From: Ewingella sp963519305 | GTDB taxonomy: Bacteria; Pseudomonadota; Gammaproteobacteria; Enterobacterales; Enterobacteriaceae | Reading direction: 5' to 3' | NCBI GenBank assembly: GCA_963519305.1 | Contig: CAUQMS010000025.1 | Coordinates: forward strand, 6,951-70,950 | DNA length: 64,000 nt | Shown: one piece after another, positions 27,223 through 35,810 of the stretch | Position numbering within the stretch: the stretch's first letter is position 1 | How the letters are laid out: every line of letters begins with the position of its first letter | Program-made: the position numbers and the translations under genes | The notes under the pieces: generated by a model | What the model was told of the DNA's origin: nothing | Seen by the model: the letters and a program-made list of their open reading frames with translations, nothing else | Database searches by the model: none

Positions 27223-28671
27223 ATGATGAGCCGCTTCAGCCTCTCCTTTCACCTCGATCCCCGGCACAACGCGCCGCTGTACCGGCAGATTTATCAGCGG
27301 GTAAAGACGGCTATCATGGAGGGAAAACTGAAGACCGGCAGCCGCGTGCCCTCGGTGCGCACGCTGGCAAGTGAGTTGGGCGTCGCACGGGCCACGGTGG
27401 AGAATGCGTATGGCCTACTGACCGCCGAAGGGTTTCTGCAAAGCCGGGGGCAGGCGGGAACCGTCGTCAGTGCGTCGCTCGGGCCGATCCCTGAGTCCCT
27501 CTCCGCGGTGGACAAAAAAACGGCCTCTAAACCCATCAATCCGATGTTGCCCTCGCTCTCTTCTCTGCCTTTTCAACTTGGGCTGCCCGCGCTGGACGCC
27601 TTTCCACGTGCTATCTGGACGCGCATCGTCGCCCGCCAGATACGTCACACCAGCATCAACGATTTAGGCCATCCGCCGCTGACCGGCGTCGCCGCGCTGC
27701 GCAGCGCCATTGCGCGCTACCTGCAACTCTCCCGTGGTTTTACCTGCCAGCCGGAGCAGATATTTATCTGTGCCGGCTACGCCGCCGTGCTGGATTTACT
27801 CATCGGCAGCCTGTTTCACAAAGGCGATGGCGTCTGGCTGGAAGATCCGGGGTATCCGGTGACACAGGCCTTTTTCCGCGCCGCCGGTGCAGTACCCGTG
27901 GCGGTGAATGTGGATGAAGAGGGCATGAATATTTCGCAGGCGGTGGCGGCATTTCCACAGGCACGTTTTGCCGTGGTGACACCCGCGCACCAGAGCCCGA
28001 CAGGCGTGACCATGAGTTTATCGCGCCGTATGGCCCTGCTGGAGTGGGCGGCCAGGCAACAGGCGTGGATCATCGAAGATGATTACGACAGTGAGTTCCG
28101 CTACCACGGCCAGCCGCTGCCTTCGCTGAAAAGCCTCGATACTCAGGGACGGGTGATTTATGCAGGCACATTCAGCAAGACGATGTTTCCGGCGCTGCGC
28201 TGTGGCTATGTGGTGATGCCGGAAAGTCTGGTAGAGAAGGTGGAAGCATACTGCCCGCTGCGCCCGTGCGCCACGCCACCGTTGCTGCAAACCAGCATCA
28301 CGGAATTTCTCGAACAGGGGCATTTTTACCGCCATACCAAGCGCATGCGCCAGCTTTATGCTGAACGCCGTGGTTTTCTGGCAGAGGCGCTGACGGCGGC
28401 TTTTCCCGCAGAGGTTTTACAGGTCAGTGAGCAAATAGGCGGCATCCAGCTTTGCGTTCGTTTAGGCAGACACTTGGATGATGCAGATATTGCCAGGCGG
28501 GCCCGTGAAAACGGGCTGGCGGTGCAGGCGGTATCAGACTGGCAGATCAACTTGCGTGAAGCGGGGGATCCGCTGCGGCCTAATGGTTTACTGATGGGGT
28601 TTCCGAATATCAGCTCGCAGGAACAGGCGCATGAGCTGGCAGGGCGGCTGGCGGCGGTGTTTACCGGATGA
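27223..28671 (+). CDS. MocR-family (GntR-aminotransferase) regulator
   Basis: A 482-residue two-domain protein. Residues 1-80 form a GntR winged helix (PLYRQIYQRVKTAIMEGKLKTGSRVPSVRTLA). Residues from about 110 on form a fold-type I aminotransferase domain with the PLP Lys in YAGTFSKTMFPALRCGY and ligand Asp/Tyr in EDDYDSEFRY. MocR proteins sense PLP or amino-acid adducts (PdxR, GabR). It is divergent from the AhpD-like gene, the likely target. ATG 27223 or 27226 could be the start. Confidence 0.9.
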   Translation: MMSRFSLSFHLDPRHNAPLYRQIYQRVKTAIMEGKLKTGSRVPSVRTLASELGVARATVENAYGLLTAEGFLQSRGQAGTVVSASLGPIPESLSAVDKKTASKPINPMLPSLSSLPFQLGLPALDAFPRAIWTRIVARQIRHTSINDLGHPPLTGVAALRSAIARYLQLSRGFTCQPEQIFICAGYAAVLDLLIGSLFHKGDGVWLEDPGYPVTQAFFRAAGAVPVAVNVDEEGMNISQAVAAFPQARFAVVTPAHQSPTGVTMSLSRRMALLEWAARQQAWIIEDDYDSEFRYHGQPLPSLKSLDTQGRVIYAGTFSKTMFPALRCGYVVMPESLVEKVEAYCPLRPCATPPLLQTSITEFLEQGHFYRHTKRMRQLYAERRGFLAEALTAAFPAEVLQVSEQIGGIQLCVRLGRHLDDADIARRARENGLAVQAVSDWQINLREAGDPLRPNGLLMGFPNISSQEQAHELAGRLAAVFTG

Positions 28672-28710
28672 TTGTTCGTGGGATAAGAACTCGTGGGATA
28701 AGCCCCATAG

Positions 28711-28733
28711 AAAACGGGGCCAGATGGCCCCGT
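28711..28733 (-). terminator. terminator of the ElaB/YqjD-family gene
   Basis: The stem ACGGGGCC / GGCCCCGT with loop AGAT (28714-28733), read on the minus strand, is followed by TTTTC. Confidence 0.7.
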
Positions 28734-28821
28734 CGTCAAAGCGGATTAATGAGAGAGTGAAACATCCGCTTAGGTGCTGGTACCCGACACAGGAAAATAG
28801 CACCTTGTTTGCCGGAACGTG

Positions 28822-29130
28822 TTAACGACGTCCCAGCAGGACTCCGAGGACGATACCGACTGCGGCACCGACACCCACACCGTGCCACGGGTTATCTTTC
28901 ACGTAGCTGGTGGCCTGATCGGCAGCATCGCGGGCATGTTGTTTAAGGCTACTGCTGTTGTTGAAACGGGCGCGGGCATCGCGTAATACGCCTTCCGCTT
29001 TACCGCGAATTTTCTCCAGTTCATCTTTCGTTTTGGAACCCGATGACTGAAGTACCTCATCGAGGGTATCGGCCAGCAGAGTTACATCCTGATCAATGTC
29101 ACGTTCGACTTTTTCTGATTTCTTAAACAT
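28822..29130 (-). CDS. ElaB/YqjD/YgaM-family (DUF883) ribosome-associated membrane protein
   Basis: A 102-residue protein with a charged helical N-terminus (VTLLADTLDEVLQSSG) and a C-terminal tail anchor GVGVGAAVGIVLGVLLGRR. ElaB and YqjD bind ribosomes and attach them to the inner membrane in stationary phase. In E. coli the gene at this place near nrdH is ygaM; the sequence itself looks closer to ElaB, so I give no symbol. Confidence 0.87.
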   Translation of the reverse strand: MFKKSEKVERDIDQDVTLLADTLDEVLQSSGSKTKDELEKIRGKAEGVLRDARARFNNSSSLKQHARDAADQATSYVKDNPWHGVGVGAAVGIVLGVLLGRR

Positions 29131-29409
29131 GTGCCTCTCCTTGTTTGAACTGTGTTTTAAGCATAGCCCAAAATATTATGAGGTGAAGATCCTCAGTCAA
29201 AACTCTCGCCATTTTCGGTGTTAATAGTCATTGTGACTGTCAGACCAACGCAGGCGCGGCGCGGCTTAGCGTGACGCAGATCAGATTTTTCTGTAAGTCT
29301 GTACAGGTTTACAGGCAATAACATTTTTCCGGGATTTTACGTTCCCTCAGCAGATAAACCTGTCTATGCTGTTATTTCCTCAAACTGTGATCTCTTTCCG
29401 GGTCCGTCC

Positions 29410-30609
29410 ATGTCGTTAAGTACGCTGCGCTCCAATCTGCAATTAAATAAACGCATCCTGTCATTTATGACATTTACCTTCGTCTGTTACCTGACGATTG
29501 GTCTGCCGCTGGCGGTTTTGCCGGGGTTTGTGCATAACACACTCGGCTATAACTCGGTGCTCGCTGGGCTGATTATCAGCGTGCAATATTTCGCCACGCT
29601 CGCCAGCCGTCCCCATGCCGGACGTTATGCCGATCAGCTTGGCCCGAAAAAAGTGGTGATCTTTGGCCTGAGTTGCTGCGGCGTCAGCGGCCTGTTTTAC
29701 GCACTGGCCTTCATTTTTGCCGGGCATCCGCCGATCAGTTTAGTGCTGTTGTGCATCGGGCGGGGTTTCCTCGGCGTGGGCGAAAGTTTTGCCAGTACCG
29801 GCACCACGCTGTGGGGCATTGGCGCTGTCGGCGCGCTGCACACCGCGCGGGTCATTTCATGGAATGGTGTTGCGACCTATGGCGCTATGGCGGTGGGTGC
29901 ACCACTGGGCGTACTGTTGAACGCCCATTTCGGGCTGATGGGCGTGGCGGTGTTGATTGTGGTCTGCGTCGCTATTGCGGTGTGGCTCGCCACGCAGAAA
30001 GCGGCCATTTCGGTCAGCACCGGTAAACGTATCGCCTTTAAAGCGGTGGTCGGGCGTATCTGGCTGCACGGCCTCGGGCTGGGGTTCGGCACTATCGGTT
30101 TTGGGGTGATCGCCACCTTTATCACGCTCTACTACGCGGATAAAAACTGGAGCGGGGCCGCCTTCACGCTGACGCTGTTCAGCCTGGGCTTTGTCGGAGC
30201 TCGTCTGGTGTTTGCCAACACCATTAACCGCTTCGGCGGTCTGCGCGTGTCGTTGTTCTCTTTTGTTTTCGAAGCGATTGGCTTGCTGATGATATGGCAG
30301 GGCAGTGATCCTCTTATCGTTCAGCTTGGGGCGTTCCTGACCGGCTGTGGTTTCTCGCTGATTTTCCCTGCGCTGGGTGTGGAAGCGGTGAAACAGGTCC
30401 CACCGCAGAATCAGGGGACGGCGCTTGGCACCTATTCGGCGTTTCTTGATTTGGGTTTGGGGCTGACCGGGCCGGTGGCGGGTTTACTTATTGCTCAGGC
30501 GGGAACGCCTTCTATTTATCTGGCCGCCGCCATCATGGTGGTGCTGGCGTGGTTGCTGACGCTGCGCCTGTATAAAATTCAACAACGTACACGTGAACCT
30601 AAAGTGTGA
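29410..30609 (+). CDS. MFS transporter, YhhS/YfcJ family
   Basis: A 399-residue MFS permease with 12 predicted membrane segments. FTFVCYLTIGLPLAVLPGFVH in TM1, ASRPHAGRYADQLGPKKVV (motif A) and RVISWNGVATYGAMAVGAPLG in TM5 closely follow YhhS as I recall it. YhhS-type carriers have been linked to sugar or glyphosate export; the natural substrate is not known. It is transcribed alone after a 280-base gap. Confidence 0.85.
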   Translation: MSLSTLRSNLQLNKRILSFMTFTFVCYLTIGLPLAVLPGFVHNTLGYNSVLAGLIISVQYFATLASRPHAGRYADQLGPKKVVIFGLSCCGVSGLFYALAFIFAGHPPISLVLLCIGRGFLGVGESFASTGTTLWGIGAVGALHTARVISWNGVATYGAMAVGAPLGVLLNAHFGLMGVAVLIVVCVAIAVWLATQKAAISVSTGKRIAFKAVVGRIWLHGLGLGFGTIGFGVIATFITLYYADKNWSGAAFTLTLFSLGFVGARLVFANTINRFGGLRVSLFSFVFEAIGLLMIWQGSDPLIVQLGAFLTGCGFSLIFPALGVEAVKQVPPQNQGTALGTYSAFLDLGLGLTGPVAGLLIAQAGTPSIYLAAAIMVVLAWLLTLRLYKIQQRTREPKV

Positions 30610-30771
30610 ATCGGGCCCGGCCGAATCTGAAAGCATATAGCGTATAACGTCTGAGAATTTATGTTATCTGGCTTAGATAATTCCTAAATGTGCCAAATCG
30701 CAGGATAAAGGGGTTATTCACAAGTATGAATACGTTATGGTCCCTTGCGGTTAAAGAAGCGAGGAGCAACC

Positions 30772-31107
30772 ATGTATTTACGGCCAGATGAAGTAGCGCG
30801 TGTATTAGAGAATTCAGGATTTGAGCGCGATTTTGTTGATGATAAAGCTTACGGCTACTGCCGGGGCGAGCATTACGTTTATGTGAACCGGGAAGCGCGG
30901 TTTGGTCGGACTGCCCTGGTTATTCACCCGGCGCTGAAAGAGCGCAGTGAGCGTTTTGCCGATCCAACCGCTTCCTTTCGAAGCAGCCAGGTTTACACCC
31001 GTTTTCCTCTGGATGTCGCCAGTGACAACGAAGCCTATTACGGCATCTGTCATGGTTTCAGTTCGCGTCAGATCCTGGCGAGCTATCTCGAAAACGTCTT
31101 CCGGTAA
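30772..31107 (+). CDS. ygaC: YgaC family (DUF2002) protein
   Basis: A 111-residue cytoplasmic protein starting at ATG 30772 (MYLRPDEVARVLE), with AGGAGCAACC upstream. It matches E. coli YgaC over its whole length as I remember it: YGYCRGEHYVYVNREARFGRTALVIHP is the hallmark. YgaC has no defined biochemical role; in E. coli it is Fur-regulated. Its presence near nrdH keeps the E. coli gene order. A strong terminator follows. Confidence 0.92.
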   Translation: MYLRPDEVARVLENSGFERDFVDDKAYGYCRGEHYVYVNREARFGRTALVIHPALKERSERFADPTASFRSSQVYTRFPLDVASDNEAYYGICHGFSSRQILASYLENVFR

Positions 31108-31115
31108 TATGCCAA

Positions 31116-31148
31116 CAGCGCTGATCTCTCAGCGCTGCCTATTTTTTG
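31116..31148 (+). terminator. terminator of ygaC
   Basis: A perfect 9-bp stem CAGCGCTGA / TCAGCGCTG with loop TCTC is followed after a few bases by TTTTTT. Confidence 0.8.
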
Positions 31149-31167
31149 TATTTCACGCCCGCCTTTC

Positions 31168-32055
31168 TTACTTCAGTGGCAACAAAATATCCGTCTGCTG
31201 CGCATGTTCAGGTAACTCTTCATCCAATTGCAGATAGCGGAAATAGACCGGGAAATCCCGTAACTCCTCACCACTTTGCGGCAACCACTGGCGGTACAGG
31301 TAGTAAACGCTTTCGCTGATGCGATCATAAGAGCCCACGTGTCGCACCACGGCGCAACGTCCGCCCGGCAGGCTTTTTAAGATAACGCCCTGCGGATTAG
31401 CGAGAACCTTACCATTGGCTGCGGCGCTTAATTCACCGCAGATATCAAAGCGAAACTCCTCGCCCGGCGTGGTTAATGGGTCATTGTGAGGAACGCCATA
31501 AGTGCCCTGTGTTGTATAATCGGACAACCCAGACGCTTTTCGCCATTCAATAAACGTCGCCACCGAATTAGTCACCCGCATTGGTTCGCCGTGATGCTCC
31601 AGCACCGCCACCTGCATGGGTTTAACCTCAATAATTTTTACATCCATATTGTCCATCCTCTTCTGATTTCCCGTGCCGGGAAACTGGAAATGTCTGTGCC
31701 AGTCAACCCAAACCGGTTCCTTACGGAATTCGCTGGGCGTCAGGCCAAAGGTATTTTTGAAGGCTCTGGAAAATGATTCAGGATTCTCAAACCCTGCATC
31801 TAACGCAATATCGATGATCTTTTCTGGCGACGGCTGAACCAGCCGATACGAGGCGCGTTTTAACCGCATCAGCGTAATGTACCGGCTGACGCTGACACCA
31901 CAGTATTGGCTGAACTGACGGTGGAAATGAAACCGTGAGAAACAGGCCACGTCGCTCAGTTGTTCAACGGTCAGCGTGCTGTCGAGGTGTCGTTCAATAT
32001 AGGCAAACACCTGTTTGAACCGCCGGGCATAAAGATCACTTTTGTCGTTATTCAT
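31168..32055 (-). CDS. AraC-family regulator with C-terminal GyrI-like effector domain
   Basis: A 295-residue Rob-like regulator from ATG 32055. The N-terminal half holds both AraC HTH motifs (LTVEQLSDVACFSRFHFHRQFSQ; IIDIALDAGFENPESFSRAFKNTFGLTPSEFR). A GyrI-like small-molecule-binding domain follows from about residue 145 (MDVKIIEVKPMQVAVLEHHG). This layout is found in regulators that sense cationic drugs or other ligands. The target genes are not evident nearby. Confidence 0.88.
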   Translation of the reverse strand: MNNDKSDLYARRFKQVFAYIERHLDSTLTVEQLSDVACFSRFHFHRQFSQYCGVSVSRYITLMRLKRASYRLVQPSPEKIIDIALDAGFENPESFSRAFKNTFGLTPSEFRKEPVWVDWHRHFQFPGTGNQKRMDNMDVKIIEVKPMQVAVLEHHGEPMRVTNSVATFIEWRKASGLSDYTTQGTYGVPHNDPLTTPGEEFRFDICGELSAAANGKVLANPQGVILKSLPGGRCAVVRHVGSYDRISESVYYLYRQWLPQSGEELRDFPVYFRYLQLDEELPEHAQQTDILLPLK

Positions 32056-32134
32056 TTTCCCTCTCTTCAAGGCCTCCACTTTGCCTGTGCGGCGGGCTTA
32101 TTTCCTGACTGAGATTGCTCTTTGGGAAGGGAAA

Positions 32135-32157
32135 AGAAAACGGCCCGTAATGGGCCG
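32135..32157 (-). terminator. terminator of the DUF1198 gene
   Basis: The stem CGGCCC / GGGCCG with a 5-base loop (32141-32157) is followed on the minus strand by TTTTCTTTTCC. Confidence 0.75.
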
Positions 32158-32190
32158 CGTTCAGTCTGATGTGATCACTTCCAGGCAAAC

Positions 32191-32631
32191 TCAAACCAGA
32201 TGGATCTGGTTATAGGTTTCATTGTAATGACGGCGAAACTGCGCCAGCTCGAAAGGCTCAAGCTCCAGCTCGGCAAAATAAAACAGCGCCAGTTCGGCAT
32301 GTTCGCTGGTGAGCTGCGGCGAAAGATGCGCGCGGATCAAAATCTCACGCCATTTGACGACGTTTTCGTCAGAAGGATCTTTAATAAACGTATGATAGAT
32401 AAACACAATATAGGCGGCTTTGCGGATCTCCTCAGCATAGCCTCCGCTGATGGAGCGGATAAACATCTGGCTCTGGCGTTTACCCATTTCCAGCAGCATT
32501 GAATCAATATACACCGGTTTAATTTTCAGCAGACTGGCAAGGGAATCATTGGCCTTGCGGGTGTCTGCGGTCATGAACCAATACCCAACGATGAAAACCA
32601 CAACAATTGCTGCAAGCATAATCCATATCAT
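32191..32631 (-). CDS. DUF1198 membrane-anchored protein (YicN-like)
   Basis: A 146-residue protein whose first 22 residues (MIWIMLAAIVVVFIVGYWFM) form a signal anchor; the rest is a helical cytoplasmic domain. The N-terminus and spacing of conserved residues match E. coli YicN (DUF1198) as I recall it. Its function is unknown. It is transcribed alone, and a terminator follows. Confidence 0.75.
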   Translation of the reverse strand: MIWIMLAAIVVVFIVGYWFMTADTRKANDSLASLLKIKPVYIDSMLLEMGKRQSQMFIRSISGGYAEEIRKAAYIVFIYHTFIKDPSDENVVKWREILIRAHLSPQLTSEHAELALFYFAELELEPFELAQFRRHYNETYNQIHLV

Positions 32632-32747
32632 TCTGGACGTTGGCCTCCGGCCTAATCTGGCGTAACGGAAAAGGTGCGCGCGACACCCGATGCGGCGAGT
32701 TTATCTGGTTATCACCTGAAAAGCCTAAGGGGAAAGACGAAGAATTT

Positions 32748-32772
32748 GCGCCCCGACGCGATCGCGGGGCGC
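32748..32772 (-). terminator. hairpin downstream of pfkB
   Basis: The 8-bp arms GCGCCCCG / CGGGGCGC follow the pfkB stop after about 22 bases; only AAATT follows on the minus strand, so termination is uncertain. Confidence 0.45.
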
Positions 32773-32794
32773 GAAGTGGGTTCCCGGTATTAAA

Positions 32795-33754
32795 CTAATG
32801 CGCCGGTGTCTGGTGGCAAAGGTAATCATAAATGCCGTACGTGTCGGTATGCGAACACAAACGGGTGCCGATATTGAGCGTCGCCGCGCTGCCTGCCGCC
32901 ACGCCATAACGCACGATATCCAGCAGGTCTGCACCGGCGGCCAGTTTGAGCGTCATCGCGCCGACCATGCTGTCGCCTGCGCCCACGGTGCTCATTTTCT
33001 TCACCGGTGGCGGAATGACCTGAAACCAGCGTTCTGCATCCACCGCCAGCGCACCCTGTGGCCCAAGGGAAACCACCACGCGTTTAGCGCCACCCTCACG
33101 GATGATCTGCCTTGCGGCATTAAGCACATCATCCGGTTTTTCCAGCGGATGTCCCACCAGCTGCGCCAGCTCATTTTGGTTGGGTTTCACCAGCGCCAGT
33201 CCGCCCAGTTTTAAACCGGCAGCCAGCGCATCGCCGGAACTGTCGAGGATACAGTGCAGCCCCGCCTGCTGGGCTTTATGCAGCAGCCCGGTCAGCGCGG
33301 CGACCTCTGTGCCCGGCGGTAAACTGCCGCTGACCACCAGAAGGGAACCGGCAGGAAGCTGCGTCACTTTGGCGCTCAGGGCGGCGAACTCTTCATCCGT
33401 AAGCTTCGCGCCGGGCATCACAAAGCGGTACTGCTCACCGGTATTTTCGGTGTGAACGTGCAGGTTTTGCCGGGTCCAGTCCTGAGTTTCCAGCGTCTCG
33501 GTGGTGATGCCTTCTTGCTCCAGCAACTGCGCCAAATGCGCGCCTGTCGGTCCGCCAACCGGGAACAACGCCGTCGCTTTACCGCCAAGATGCACGATGG
33601 CGCGCGCCACGTTGATCCCGCCACCGCCCGGTTCGAACACCGGTGCGCTGCAGCGTAATTTACCTTCAGGATAAATTTTCGGCGTGATAGTCGCGCTGTC
33701 GAGCGAAGGGGCCAGCGTCAGGGTGACAATGCGGGTTTCAGCTTTCTGAATCAT
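32795..33754 (-). CDS. pfkB: 6-phosphofructokinase II (PfkB)
   Basis: A 319-residue ribokinase-family sugar kinase from ATG 33754. VTLTLAPSLDSATITPKIYPEGKLR and EPGGGGINVARAIVHLGG are the PfkB N-terminal motifs, and TVGAGDSMVGAM holds the catalytic Asp and anion hole. NQNELAQLVG is the mid motif. It phosphorylates fructose 6-phosphate using ATP as the minor glycolytic isozyme. LacC-type tagatose 6-phosphate kinases are similar, but the sequence is closer to PfkB, and the gat operon 10 kb away is not linked. Confidence 0.93.
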   Translation of the reverse strand: MIQKAETRIVTLTLAPSLDSATITPKIYPEGKLRCSAPVFEPGGGGINVARAIVHLGGKATALFPVGGPTGAHLAQLLEQEGITTETLETQDWTRQNLHVHTENTGEQYRFVMPGAKLTDEEFAALSAKVTQLPAGSLLVVSGSLPPGTEVAALTGLLHKAQQAGLHCILDSSGDALAAGLKLGGLALVKPNQNELAQLVGHPLEKPDDVLNAARQIIREGGAKRVVVSLGPQGALAVDAERWFQVIPPPVKKMSTVGAGDSMVGAMTLKLAAGADLLDIVRYGVAAGSAATLNIGTRLCSHTDTYGIYDYLCHQTPAH

Positions 33755-33921
33755 GATTTTTCCCTCAAAGAGTAAATCCGATCTCCAACCTAGCACCTGA
33801 CAAAATAAACGGGGCATTTGTTCGCTGTTTTAGCGTCCCAGATCAAATCAGCAGATGTCACTCTGGCCTCATGGTGATAGGGTAAAAAGCAGTATCCACG
33901 TGCTGTATAAAAGGAAATAGC

Positions 33922-34455
33922 ATGGCCAGAAATATTGAGATCAAAGCCAGAATTGATGACTTTTCAGCGATGTACGAAAAAATCGGCCTGATGGCTGAAG
34001 GGTTGCCGGATCTTATCGACCAGGATGATACGTTCTTTGTCTGCCCGCATGGCCGCCTCAAACTGCGTACGCTGGCAGTCGATCGCGGTGAACTGATTTT
34101 TTATCAGCGCCCGGATCAGGCCGGTCCTAAACCCAGTTTCTATGTTCTGACCGCAACGGCTGATCCCGATGGTTTACGTAATACCCTGACGCTGGCCTAT
34201 GGTGCGGCCGGACGCGTTATCAAACAGCGCACGCTGTTTATGGTCGGGCAGACCCGCCTGCATCTGGATCGCGTGAAGGGACTCGGGGATTATCTTGAAT
34301 TTGAAGTGGTGTTGGCCGATAACGAAACCCCTGAGCAGGGCATCGCGATAGCAGAAGATTTGCTGGAGAAATTACACATAGACCGTCAGGAGCTGATCGA
34401 TCAGGCCTATGTGGATTTACTCAATGCGAAAGGAAAGCACACCAGAGCGGACTAA
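33922..34455 (+). CDS. CYTH-domain protein (CyaB/ThTPase-like)
   Basis: A 177-residue protein that is one CYTH domain. It opens with the signature RNIEIKARID (acidic/basic residues that bind triphosphate) and has alternating charged residues on beta strands (GRLKLRTL, GELIFYQRPDQ, LHLDRVKGLGDYLEFEVVL). CYTH proteins are class IV adenylate cyclases, thiamine triphosphatases or inorganic triphosphatases; which one cannot be decided here. Its stop overlaps the stop of the convergent hydroxylase gene by 4 bases. Confidence 0.85.
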   Translation: MARNIEIKARIDDFSAMYEKIGLMAEGLPDLIDQDDTFFVCPHGRLKLRTLAVDRGELIFYQRPDQAGPKPSFYVLTATADPDGLRNTLTLAYGAAGRVIKQRTLFMVGQTRLHLDRVKGLGDYLEFEVVLADNETPEQGIAIAEDLLEKLHIDRQELIDQAYVDLLNAKGKHTRAD

Positions 34456-35732
34456 TCTCCGCTCCACCACTGCACCAGCGATGGTCCGGGGCTGAGATCA
34501 TAATGCTCTTCGCCAAGCAGATGGTTGAGGATCTTAGCCGATCGCCATGCGGTGAGCGTCAGTTGTCCCTCGGCGCTGCCGTGGCTGTGGATCCCGGCAT
34601 TAACCGCGTAAATCCGGTTATTCGCCGGGCCTTCCCAATCGAGATTAAAATTGGGCCGCAACGGCAGATGCTGTTCGCGATCGTAAGGGATGCGTTCCAG
34701 CAGCGGCTCCAGATAATCCGGCAGTCCCGGCCGGTAACCCGTCGCCAGAATGACAATATCGGCCCCGAAGTGCTCCTCGCAATTTTCCAGTCCGTGCAGC
34801 GCCTGTAACCGGTAGCTGCCGTCAGCGTCCACGGTGATGTTGTCCAGTGCGCGGTGCGGCAATAAACGCACATTGCGCGGCTGGTGCAGTACGTCAAAAC
34901 GATGGTAAAGCTGCTTATAAATAGCCTCCAGCGTGTGATAGCTGATGCCGTCCGACGGCAGCTTCTGGGTTTTTATTTCCTGCTCACGGATCTCTTCCGG
35001 CAGGGTATAGAAATAGTTGACGTACTCCGGCGTGAAATACTCATTGGTAAAAATGGATTCATCCAGCGGCTGGAAGTTCGGCCGGCGTGACAGCCAGCTC
35101 AGCTCAGCGAATTCCCCCCAGTGATTGTCCAGCGCGTTAAGAATAATGTCAGCGCCGCTCTGCCCGCCACCCACTACCATCACCCGTTTACCGGTAAAAT
35201 CGGGTTCACGCAGCTCCATTTCCGAGGCGTGAAAACAATTTTCGCCAATCGCCGAACGTGCCGATTTAGGCACCCAGGGCGCATGACCGGTACCAAGGCA
35301 AATATTGCGCGCCCGGTGCTCGCCTTTTTGGGTATGGACAATAAATTCCTGCTTCGTATCATCAAAATCTATTGCATCGACGGGCTGCGAGAAGTGCAGG
35401 CGGTCAATGCGGGCGCAAGCCCAACGCAGATAATCGGAGAACTCATCACGGCTGATGATCAGCTGCTCTGTGGCCAGAAAGCGGTAGATCTTCTTCTGTT
35501 CGACCAGATAATGGATAAACGAAAACTCGCTGCGCGGCGCAACCGTTGTCACCAGATCCTGTAAGACGTAGGTCTGCATAGTGGCGGTGGGCAGCAACAT
35601 GCCGGGGTGCCAGCTGAACTCTTTGTTTGCATCGAAAAAAGCACTCTCAATTTTACCGGTATCTTTTGCCAGTGCCGCAAGGCTCAGGTTAAAAGGACCA
35701 ATCCCCACACCAATCAAATCTACTGCCGACAT
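34452..35732 (-). CDS. IucD/AlcA-type L-lysine/ornithine/diamine N-monooxygenase
   Basis: A 426-residue flavin monooxygenase. The FAD motif is GVGIGPFNLSLAAL, the NADPH motif VMVVGGGQSGADIILNAL, and the C-terminal ATGYRPGLP is typical of siderophore N-hydroxylases (IucD, AlcA, DfoA). These make N-hydroxylysine, N-hydroxyputrescine or N-hydroxycadaverine for hydroxamate siderophores. No acyltransferase or IucA/IucC-type synthetase lies beside it in the window, so the pathway partner must be elsewhere or the gene is an orphan. A dyad lies just upstream. Confidence 0.9.
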   Translation of the reverse strand: MSAVDLIGVGIGPFNLSLAALAKDTGKIESAFFDANKEFSWHPGMLLPTATMQTYVLQDLVTTVAPRSEFSFIHYLVEQKKIYRFLATEQLIISRDEFSDYLRWACARIDRLHFSQPVDAIDFDDTKQEFIVHTQKGEHRARNICLGTGHAPWVPKSARSAIGENCFHASEMELREPDFTGKRVMVVGGGQSGADIILNALDNHWGEFAELSWLSRRPNFQPLDESIFTNEYFTPEYVNYFYTLPEEIREQEIKTQKLPSDGISYHTLEAIYKQLYHRFDVLHQPRNVRLLPHRALDNITVDADGSYRLQALHGLENCEEHFGADIVILATGYRPGLPDYLEPLLERIPYDREQHLPLRPNFNLDWEGPANNRIYAVNAGIHSHGSAEGQLTLTAWRSAKILNHLLGEEHYDLSPGPSLVQWWSGD

Positions 35733-35753
35733 GATTTAAATTCCTTTTCCCAT

Positions 35754-35771
35754 TATGATTTCTTAATCATA
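35754..35771. promoter_or_regulatory. dyad between the N-monooxygenase and phzF genes
   Basis: A perfect inverted repeat TATGATT-TCTT-AATCATA lies in the 78-base divergent gap. It partly resembles a Fur box (alternating AT/CAT steps) but not closely. Because the N-monooxygenase family is usually iron-regulated, Fur is the first candidate. Confidence 0.4.
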
Positions 35772-35810
35772 GAACAACGCTCTCAAAGCGGAATTTAAAA
35801 AGGACTCTTC

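Noticed and set aside
32795..33754. Tagatose-6-phosphate kinase (LacC) serving the gat pathway
   Set aside because: The N-terminal and C-terminal motifs follow PfkB, and the gene is 10 kb from gat on its own.
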